From the NCBI GenBank assembly GCA_947374705.1, contig CANCDA010000006.1, positions 1 through 31,113 of the forward strand: a stretch of 31,113 bases of DNA. The letters are read 5' to 3'. The translations under genes and the position numbers were made by a program. The notes beneath the pieces were generated by a model. It was not told the origin of the DNA, did no database searches, and saw nothing but the letters and a program-made list of their open reading frames with translations. The stretch is from Comamonadaceae bacterium. Lineage in GTDB: Bacteria > Pseudomonadota > Gammaproteobacteria > Burkholderiales > Burkholderiaceae_C. Shown here piece by piece: positions 22,800 to 28,829 of this stretch (position 1 is the stretch's first letter; every line of letters starts with the position of its first letter).

Positions 22800-24200
22800 T
22801 TATTTCTTCGGAACCAGTGGGTTATTGGTGGGCGAAAACAAGTGGCTCACCCCAATGCTCGACGTGGCTCCGTGACAGGCAAAGCAACCGTTTTTGTTGA
22901 TTTGGTGGTAGGTCTCCATGGTGGTATTGGCCAACAACTTCGAGCCCTTTTGTTTGGCCGTGTCATTGCCGTTGGCGGGGATGGAGCCGTCTTGCGTCCA
23001 CACCGCGCCCACTTGGAAGTAGTTGGCGCGAACATCACCCAGACCCGACAGCGTTTTGTTGATCTGGCTATTCAACGAGATCAATTGGCCGTTGTTGTCG
23101 CCCGACGCGGCGGTGGGTTCATTGCCCCAGGGCTTAGCGCGATAGACGTTGTTTTGCACGATCGCTTTGCCCGGCGTGGCGCAGATACTGCCATTAGCGC
23201 AAGGCGGAGTCGTCGAAGGCCCAACCACCATTTGCGCCACCAACGCGCCCTCTTGCGCGCCGCCATCGGTCATGAAGTTCCATACGCCTTTGGAGTTGTA
23301 GGGCACGGTCTTGATGACTTGGCTGGCACCGCCGCCTGAGACGTAGTAGGTGTTATCGGGCGCGTTGCGCTTGTGTTCAAACGTCGCCCACACCATCTCG
23401 GGGTGGCCTTGCACCGGGCCCACCACGTGGATGCCCACCAGCGCCAGTTTCTTGGGAACAGTGGGCTGCTGCGCGTTGACCGTCCAGGTGGTGGCGCTGA
23501 CCTTGGTGTAGTTGGGCACCACAGCGGCGACGGTGATGTACTCAGCCGGGTTGGCCACGGTAGCAGCGTCAACCCAGGCGGTTTTGAACTCCATCGTCAG
23601 CGCGTTGGCATCACCCAGCTTGGCGTTGTTGGCCCCCGCGTATTTGACGATTTGAGTCAACTCGGCTTGCGTCGTTGGAAAGGGTGATGTCGCTGGCATC
23701 ACACCATTGGTCACCGCTGTATTGAACCAGGCATACACATCGTTGACATTGATACCAAAGTAAACCAGGGAGCCGCCCAGCGAGAGCAAGGTATCGCCCC
23801 CGCCCGCCTGCCCACCCCCTTGGATGCTTTGCGGCTTGGCACCGCGCAAGGCAAAGCTGTTGGGGCCATTAGAGACGAAGACGCCATTGCCCTGGCTATC
23901 AAAGTTGACATCGTAGAAAACCGTGGAGTCCAGCACGATGCCGCCTTGCAGCGGCGAGGTGGTCCACAAGAACATTTGGTGCGCCCACTTGTAGAAGTCG
24001 CAGGCTGTGTTTTGGGTGGGAAAACCGACGCTGTTGGCAAAGGTAACGACCCCGCCTTTGGCCGGTTTTTTATTGACAAACCAGTTGGCAAAACCTTGCT
24101 GCGAAATGCTGCACGTGCTTGCTGGGCTAGACGATTGGGCTTGGACGATGCCCGCCAAACCAAGCATCAAGGCGAATGTTGAAACGATTTTGCCTACCAT
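22800..24200 (-). CDS. secreted protein with single C-terminal CxxCH heme motif
   Basis: A 466-residue protein beginning with a clear Sec signal peptide (MVGKIVSTFALMLGLAGIVQAQ, cleavage likely after AQA). Near the end a single CxxCH motif, C439-F-A-C442-H443, fits covalent heme c attachment. The body has no domain I recognise; a DFYKWAHQMFLWTTSPLQGG region is notable. Extra cysteines in the mature part (SSPASTCSIS, NTACDF, TTPPCANGSICATPG) may form disulfides. ATG 24200 has AGGAG upstream. It is the first gene of the operon and the only product with an evident export signal. A role as periplasmic electron acceptor or peroxidase-like sink is inference. Confidence 0.78.
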   Translation of the reverse strand: MVGKIVSTFALMLGLAGIVQAQSSSPASTCSISQQGFANWFVNKKPAKGGVVTFANSVGFPTQNTACDFYKWAHQMFLWTTSPLQGGIVLDSTVFYDVNFDSQGNGVFVSNGPNSFALRGAKPQSIQGGGQAGGGDTLLSLGGSLVYFGINVNDVYAWFNTAVTNGVMPATSPFPTTQAELTQIVKYAGANNAKLGDANALTMEFKTAWVDAATVANPAEYITVAAVVPNYTKVSATTWTVNAQQPTVPKKLALVGIHVVGPVQGHPEMVWATFEHKRNAPDNTYYVSGGGASQVIKTVPYNSKGVWNFMTDGGAQEGALVAQMVVGPSTTPPCANGSICATPGKAIVQNNVYRAKPWGNEPTAASGDNNGQLISLNSQINKTLSGLGDVRANYFQVGAVWTQDGSIPANGNDTAKQKGSKLLANTTMETYHQINKNGCFACHGATSSIGVSHLFSPTNNPLVPKK

Positions 24201-24258
24201 TTATCACTCCTGAACAGAATTGAAAACGAGCCCATCACACAAAATTCCCCCTATCGAA

Positions 24259-24274
24259 TGAGACTTTTGTCTCA
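24259..24274. promoter_or_regulatory. inverted repeat TGAGAC-tttt-GTCTCA in the divergent intergenic region
   Basis: A perfect 6-bp dyad with a 4-nt centre. It lies about 60 bp before the ATG at 24200, in the predicted leader of the minus-strand operon. It could fold as an RNA hairpin or bind a regulator; neither is shown. Confidence 0.5.
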
Positions 24275-24302
24275 GCCAGAACAGAAATTTTATGTAACCA
24301 AC

Positions 24303-24332
24303 AGTTTACCTATGGTTTTCACATTCCGTCAA
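24303..24332 (-). promoter_or_regulatory. putative sigma70-type promoter of the 12-gene operon
   Basis: On the minus strand, TTGACG (24332-24327) is followed by an 18-base spacer and TAAACT (24308-24303). The -35 fits well and the -10 fits only 4 of 6. It overlaps the first GTCAAC half-site. The leader to ATG 24200 would be roughly 95 nt. Confidence 0.4.
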
Positions 24333-24354
24333 CTACAAGTCAACTAACGTTGAC
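24328..24354. promoter_or_regulatory. phased GTCAAC half-sites, candidate shared operator
   Basis: GTCAACTA occurs at 24328-24335 and 24339-24346, and its reverse GTTGAC at 24349-24354. The direct copies are 11 bp apart, about one helical turn, and the last two form a perfect dyad GTCAACtaacGTTGAC. The set overlaps the -35 regions of both divergent promoters. No regulator gene is in the window. Confidence 0.5.
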
Positions 24355-24378
24355 AATTTTGAAAAGCGCTTTTAGGAT
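24350..24378 (+). promoter_or_regulatory. sigma70-like promoter of the tail-collar gene
   Basis: TTGACA (24350-24355), a 17-base spacer, and TAGGAT (24373-24378). The -35 is a perfect match and the -10 fits 4 of 6. The start of transcription would be near 24385, about 30 nt before the ATG at 24415. Confidence 0.65.
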
Positions 24379-24414
24379 GCCTACTCCTTCAACCACTTTA
24401 GAAAGATTTGAAAA

Positions 24415-25068
24415 ATGGAAGCATTCATAGGAACGATCATGGCGGTGGGCTTTAATTTTGCCCCGCGCGGCTGGATGTTTTGCAATGGGCAAACCGTGCC
24501 GATTCAGCAGAATCCTGCCATGTTTGCACTGCTGGGCACGATGTATGGCGGCGATGGCGTCACCACCTTTGGCCTGCCTGATTTGCGGGGGCGTGTGGCT
24601 GTGGGTTCGCAGGGAAATGGGCCTGGAATCACCCCTGTTGCACAAGGCGAAAAAGCAGGCGTCAACAATGTCACGGTGATTGGCAATGGGGCGGTCAACA
24701 TCGCCCTGACCGCGGCCAACTTGCCTGCGCACACGCACGGTGCCGCCGGATTAGGTGCCGCCACCTTGGTGAATGTCAGCTCAAGCACTATCGGCACATC
24801 CAACACCATGACAACCGGTGCCAGCTTGGCCAGTACGCCAGGCGGCGGTTCGGGCGCTTTGATGTACCTGCCCAGCACAACAGCTCCTGGCACCCCGCTG
24901 CCCCTAGCAGGCGTAAGCACCACACTCAGCGGCAGCACTGCCAGCACCGGCAACGGCACACCTCTGGCAGCACCAGTAGTAACCCAAGCCAACGTTTCTG
25001 TCATGCAGCCTTACCAGGGCTTGAACTACATCATCGCCATGGAAGGCATCTTCCCCGCTAGAAACTAA
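24415..25068 (+). CDS. phage tail-collar domain protein (MdpB-like)
   Basis: A 217-residue member of the COG4675 'microcystin-dependent' protein family. It starts MEAFIGTIMAVGFNFAPRGWMFCNGQ and continues to FALLGTMYGGDGVTTFGLPDLRGRVAVGSQGNGP, the classic tail-collar fold. The second half is low-complexity Ser/Thr/Gly-rich, ending with VMQPYQGLNYIIAMEGIFPARN, the family's closing segment. Such proteins occur in phage tails and also alone in bacterial genomes, where their role is unclear. No other phage gene is nearby, so this is not evidence of a prophage. It is transcribed away from the 12-gene operon and shares the operator region, so a link to that system is possible. Confidence 0.88.
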   Translation: MEAFIGTIMAVGFNFAPRGWMFCNGQTVPIQQNPAMFALLGTMYGGDGVTTFGLPDLRGRVAVGSQGNGPGITPVAQGEKAGVNNVTVIGNGAVNIALTAANLPAHTHGAAGLGAATLVNVSSSTIGTSNTMTTGASLASTPGGGSGALMYLPSTTAPGTPLPLAGVSTTLSGSTASTGNGTPLAAPVVTQANVSVMQPYQGLNYIIAMEGIFPARN

Positions 25069-25085
25069 ATTTTTCTGCGCAACGA

Positions 25086-26150
25086 TCAAGCGGCTGGGCT
25101 AACCCCCAGCCTTTTTTTTTCGAGTGCGCCGTAACACTGTGCCAACTCGTCGCTACCCGAATTTGCACGCCCAGCCAGCGGCGGCGCATCACCGGTAAAG
25201 GGCTGCGTGCCATGCTTGGCATGAAACTGCGCCCTGGCTCGCACCGCCTTTAAGGCGTCTTCGTCACAAGCCAAACCGAGCACAGGCATGACCCGCTCCC
25301 ACACCGCCTGCGGCAACTGCTTGTAGTTCAGCAACTGCAAGACGTCAGCATCAGCACTGGCCAGGGCTGACTGAAAAATAGCCGTCAACACCCCGCGCGC
25401 ATGCCCTTCCAAATCCCCCGGGTGCAGCGCCTGCGCCACCACGGGCAGTGGCGCTAAGGGCAGCAAGCCCGGCACCATGTGCAAGCCGCGCTGGCGGCGA
25501 TGCGATGCCAGCACCTGATCGGGCTGGCGGTACACAAAGAAAATCGGCACATCCGCAAAAGCCGCTCGCACCCAGGGTATCCACGGCGCATGCCAACTGT
25601 CCAGCTTGACGATCAAGTGCTGCTGCACATCAGCCCTGGCTTGCCCCAGCGCTGCCAGCAACTGCCTGAACACCGCCACACCGCCGCTGGCCTGGGGCTG
25701 CGCATGGTGCAGCCTGAAAAAACCATCCAGCACCGGCGGCTCTGACAGCACCACACAACTGGGCAGTTGCGCCAGCATTTGCGTGAGCAAGGTAGAGCCG
25801 CAACGCGAGACGTGAAAGACAAAGGCGCTGGGCTTTAAGCAGCGCAAGCCCTTGCCATGTGCAGCCGATGCTTCAAACTGCGCCAACGCCGCCAGCGGTG
25901 TGTAGCAAACGCGTTTGTCAGCCGCAAGCTGGCCCACAAAATTGTCTTGAAAAAACGCCGCAGTCAACGGGCGCTGGCCCAGGTAGCGCCATGCCAACAT
26001 GGGCGCATGGCCGCTACCATCCATGGGCATCCCCATCCCCATGGCCATCGGGTACCAGCCCGCCATCGACTGGCCTGCCCCATACGGCCACACCGCGCCG
26101 CGCAGCAATACCCGTTCATGCGCCAGCCAGCCCGGCATGGCCGTGCTCAT
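25086..26150 (-). CDS. sulfotransferase-like protein
   Basis: A 354-residue P-loop protein. The 5'-phosphosulfate loop appears at residues 113-122 as HVSRCGSTLL, and the later FFVYRQPDQVLASHRRQ corresponds to the 3'-phosphate-binding region of PAPS sulfotransferases. Residues 34-51 (PMAMGMGMPMDGSGHAPM) form an odd Met/Gly-rich stretch. Its start overlaps the upstream hydroxylase gene by 4 bases (ATGA), and the set GNAT-hydroxylase-sulfotransferase is one transcript. The final codons overlap the terminator hairpin of the convergent collar gene. A target, protein or small molecule, is not evident; the nearby adhesin is a candidate. Confidence 0.75.
   Translation of the reverse strand: MSTAMPGWLAHERVLLRGAVWPYGAGQSMAGWYPMAMGMGMPMDGSGHAPMLAWRYLGQRPLTAAFFQDNFVGQLAADKRVCYTPLAALAQFEASAAHGKGLRCLKPSAFVFHVSRCGSTLLTQMLAQLPSCVVLSEPPVLDGFFRLHHAQPQASGGVAVFRQLLAALGQARADVQQHLIVKLDSWHAPWIPWVRAAFADVPIFFVYRQPDQVLASHRRQRGLHMVPGLLPLAPLPVVAQALHPGDLEGHARGVLTAIFQSALASADADVLQLLNYKQLPQAVWERVMPVLGLACDEDALKAVRARAQFHAKHGTQPFTGDAPPLAGRANSGSDELAQCYGALEKKRLGVSPAA
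25092..25120 (+). terminator. strong rho-independent terminator of the tail-collar gene, inside the 3' end of the convergent gene
   Basis: GGCTGGG (25092-25098) pairs with CCCAGCC (25105-25111) around a 6-nt loop, followed by nine T residues. It follows the collar stop codon by about 24 bases. The hairpin also encodes the last residues of the convergent sulfotransferase-like gene. Confidence 0.9.
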
Positions 26151-26899
26151 AACCGGGTCGCGGCAAGCGCCTGCAAGCGTTGCGCCAGGGCCAAGCCTGC
26201 CGGTTGCCCCGCCGCCCGCAGCGCGGCAATCACCGCTTGCACATTGCCGTCGTTGATGGCCGCGTCGCCATACACCGGCGCGGGGCGCTGCACGCCACCC
26301 GCTGCGTCAAACACCGCTTGCAGCCACGGGTTGGTGACGCAGTCGATCATCAAATGCACCCGGGCTTGCGGGCCCGGGTTGTAGGCGCTGTGCTCGCAAC
26401 TGGCATTGAGGTACCAGGCCTGCCCTGGCGCAAAGTGGATGGGCTCGCCGTCAATGCAAAACAGCACGTCTGGCGTGGTTTGCAGCGGCACGTGCAGGCG
26501 GGTCAGGCCGTCTTCCAGTGCGCCGCCAGCGTCGCGGTGCGGCAAAATGCGCGCCCCCGGCCCCAGCGCCATCAGCCGCACCGATGTTTTAGCGCAGTCA
26601 AAGCGGTCAATCACCCGCGCCATCGCCGGGCACTGCGCCAGCCAAGCCGTGTCTTGAAAGTCACCGCCCTCCACCGGCACGATGTCGTCCACACGCCCGC
26701 CCACGGCACGCAGCGGCAGCGCGCTCCAGGCCTGCTCGTAAGCGCGGGTGTTGAAGTGTTGACACCATGCAGCGCTGGGCAAGCTGTGCAGCTCGCGCAG
26801 CAGCTCTGGTAGCTCAAAATAAAACGGTAAAGGTAAAAACCGGGTGCTAGACCTTATTTGAAAAGGCTTTGTTGCTATTGTTTTGCTAGTGCTTGGCAC
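26147..26899 (-). CDS. aspartyl/asparaginyl beta-hydroxylase-like Fe(II)/2-oxoglutarate oxygenase
   Basis: A 250-residue protein matching the PF05118 family. The iron site is H121 and D123 in ILPHRDAGG with H170 in ASCEHSAYNPG, and R180 or nearby residues (ARVHLMIDC) would bind 2-oxoglutarate. RLHVPLQTTPDVLF and FAPGQAWYLNASCEH are family-typical. The start is a GTG at 26899 with a strong GGAGG six bases before it, lying within the 3' end of the GNAT gene. Family members hydroxylate Asp or Asn side chains in proteins or peptides, or free substrates. It is flanked by GNAT and sulfotransferase genes and overlaps both, so a multi-step modification is plausible. Confidence 0.85.
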   Translation of the reverse strand: MPSTSKTIATKPFQIRSSTRFLPLPFYFELPELLRELHSLPSAAWCQHFNTRAYEQAWSALPLRAVGGRVDDIVPVEGGDFQDTAWLAQCPAMARVIDRFDCAKTSVRLMALGPGARILPHRDAGGALEDGLTRLHVPLQTTPDVLFCIDGEPIHFAPGQAWYLNASCEHSAYNPGPQARVHLMIDCVTNPWLQAVFDAAGGVQRPAPVYGDAAINDGNVQAVIAALRAAGQPAGLALAQRLQALAATRL

Positions 26900-27500
26900 G
26901 ATGAGCCTCCAAAGTCACGACTGGCTTCCAGTGCATTTGCAACAGCAGTGCGTCTGGTGCGGGTGCTGGCGTTGACGGGGTAGCCGCTGCCGAGTCCGGT
27001 GAATTCGGCAAGTCCGGCAAAAAGCCAGCCTTGCGGTACAGCGCCTGCGCACCCAAATTGCTGTGCGCTACAGCCAGGCGAAGCGCCAGGTTCGCCGCCT
27101 GGGCGCTGGCCTGCACCGCGCGCAGCACGCCCATGGCAATGCCTTGGCGCTGCGCACCGGGCAGCACCGCCAGGTCCAGGATTCGAAGGTGCGGCTGCGG
27201 CTCAGCCAGCTCGCACAGCACCACCCGGCCCAGCGGGCATGCATCGTTATCCGCCTTTTCTTCAATCACCCACCGCTGCGCCTGCGGGTAATGCAGCGCC
27301 ATGCCATGCGCTTGCGCTTGCTGCTGTTGCGCCAGCAGCGTTTGCAGCAAGGGGGCAGGCAAGCCCAGCGCCTGCAAATCAGCGCGTGAGCTGGCATACA
27401 GGGCTTGCTCAAACACAGTGTCGCTGGGTTGCACCAGCCGCATGCTTAGCAGACGAGTTGAATCTGTCAACCCGGGTAAACGCGATGAAACATCAATCAT
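26886..27500 (-). CDS. GNAT family N-acetyltransferase
   Basis: A 204-residue acetyltransferase-like protein. The acetyl-CoA motif is seen as LDLAVLPGAQRQGIAMGVLRAV, followed by ALRLAVAHSNLGAQALYRKAGF, the standard motif B region. The N-terminal MRLVQPSDTVFEQALYASSRADL is also family-typical. ATG 27500 is used, with AGGGTG upstream. The C-terminal 40 residues are Ala/Pro-rich and atypical. It is first in the three-gene minus-strand set. Its substrate is unknown. Confidence 0.82.
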   Translation of the reverse strand: MIDVSSRLPGLTDSTRLLSMRLVQPSDTVFEQALYASSRADLQALGLPAPLLQTLLAQQQQAQAHGMALHYPQAQRWVIEEKADNDACPLGRVVLCELAEPQPHLRILDLAVLPGAQRQGIAMGVLRAVQASAQAANLALRLAVAHSNLGAQALYRKAGFLPDLPNSPDSAAATPSTPAPAPDALLLQMHWKPVVTLEAHRAKH

Positions 27501-27591
27501 TTTCAAAACACCCTTGCTGGTGAGTTAAATTTTTTATGGATTCGTGTGAATCAGTACAACGATTGTCACTTTTCGATGGAAAAATAGCAGG

Positions 27592-27879
27592 ATGCAAACA
27601 ACAGTTGACGAATTTACCGCACAACTAGGGAGTGTATTCATGGTGCACACCCAAGCAGGTGCTTTGCCCCTCACGCTACGTGAGGCCGTTGAGCGCCCGC
27701 GCCGCAGCCTGCCAGCGCACTTTAAAACGCCTATTTCTTTGGTGTTTGCAGGGCCTGCTACGCCGATGTTGACCCAAGACACCTACACCCTAGACCACCC
27801 GGTGCTGGGCCGCCAGCAATGGACGCTGGTGCCCTTGATGCCAGCAGATTTACCTTTGTACGAAGCCTTGTTGGCTTAA
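27592..27879 (+). CDS. DUF6916 family small protein
   Basis: A 95-residue protein matching the DUF6916 pattern: FTAQLGSVFMV near the start, LPLTLREAVERP, SLVFAGPATPMLTQDTYTLDHPVLG, then a closing YEALLA. The start at ATG 27592 has almost no spacing from its AGG; a later ATG (27640) has a better GGGAG site but would cut off the conserved FxxxLGSxF segment, so I keep 27592 with some doubt. Such proteins are often encoded beside tail-collar proteins. No function is known to me. The sulfotransferase follows after about 20 bases. Confidence 0.72.
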   Translation: MQTTVDEFTAQLGSVFMVHTQAGALPLTLREAVERPRRSLPAHFKTPISLVFAGPATPMLTQDTYTLDHPVLGRQQWTLVPLMPADLPLYEALLA

Positions 27880-27899
27880 GACCGTTTCACTTCCCCCCC

Positions 27900-28829
27900 A
27901 TGCCACAAGACCACACGTTTCACTTCATCTCCGGCATGCCCCGCTCGGGCTCCACACTGCTGTCGGCCATCTTGCGGCAAAACCCGCGTTTTCGGGCTGG
28001 CATGACCAGCCCGGTCGGCAACTTTGTCACCAGCCTTTTAGAGCAGGTAGGCGCGGGCAGTGAGTTTGGCCCTGTGGTTACCACCGCGCAGCGTCAGCGC
28101 TTGCTGCATGGTTTGTTCAACAGCTATTACGCTGATGAGCCTGCTGGGAGCGTGATTTTTGACACCAACCGCCTGTGGTCGGCCAAGATGCCTGCGGTGG
28201 TGGATTTGTTCCCCCAAGCCAAGGTGATTGCGTGTGTGCGCAATGTGGCCTGGGTGATGGACAGCCTTGAGCGCCTCTACCGCGCCGACCCCTACGAGCA
28301 AACCCGCTTGTTCAGAGACTTTGGCGAGCGTGCCACGGTGTACACGCGCGTGGAGGCACTTGCCAACCGCAACCGCATGGTCGGCTTTGCCTGGACGGCC
28401 ATCAAGGAAGCTTTCTACAGCGAGCAAGCGGGCTCCTTGCTGGTGGTGGACTATGAGTTGCTGGCCGCTGCGCCCGCCAAAGTGCTGCCGCTGGTTTACC
28501 AATTCATTGGCCAGCCTTGGTTTGAGGGCCATGACTTTGACAACTTGGTGTATGACGCACCCGAGTTTGACGAAGCCCTGGGCATCAAAGGCTTGCACAA
28601 AGTGCGCCCCAAGGTCTCGCTAGATCACCGCCCGACCGTGCTGCCGCCCGATTTGTTTGCCCAATACCAAGACATGAGCTTTTGGCTAGACATGGGCAAC
28701 AGCCGCGCCAGCGTGATCACCACCAAACGCACGCTGGCCAGCACAGCACCCACGGTGGCGCCAGTCTCCGTGGAGTCAGCTCTGGGCAGCCTTCCTTTTT
28801 TTAAAGCATCTAAGGACATATCGCTATGA
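27900..28829 (+). CDS. sulfotransferase family protein
   Basis: A 309-residue protein with a textbook sulfotransferase start, FHFISGMPRSGSTLLSAIL (5'-phosphosulfate loop), and the 3'-phosphate site AKVIACVRNVAWVMDSLERLY. The WSAKMPAVVDLFPQAKVI block is also conserved. I use ATG 27900 because the P-loop begins at residue 8; no good Shine-Dalgarno is seen, and the frame extends upstream into the DUF6916 gene. Its TGA overlaps the ATG of the adhesin (ATGA), so the two are translated together. This suggests action on the adhesin or on a surface glycan linked to it. Confidence 0.85.
   Translation: MPQDHTFHFISGMPRSGSTLLSAILRQNPRFRAGMTSPVGNFVTSLLEQVGAGSEFGPVVTTAQRQRLLHGLFNSYYADEPAGSVIFDTNRLWSAKMPAVVDLFPQAKVIACVRNVAWVMDSLERLYRADPYEQTRLFRDFGERATVYTRVEALANRNRMVGFAWTAIKEAFYSEQAGSLLVVDYELLAAAPAKVLPLVYQFIGQPWFEGHDFDNLVYDAPEFDEALGIKGLHKVRPKVSLDHRPTVLPPDLFAQYQDMSFWLDMGNSRASVITTKRTLASTAPTVAPVSVESALGSLPFFKASKDISL

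Noticed and set aside
24415..25068. Tail-collar gene as evidence of a prophage
   Set aside because: No other phage structural, lysis, integrase or attachment-site features are near; MdpB-like proteins are common outside prophages.
27539..27552. GATTC-gtgt-GAATC dyad as operator between divergent genes
   Set aside because: The arms are only 5 bp and no clear promoter overlaps; chance occurrence is likely.
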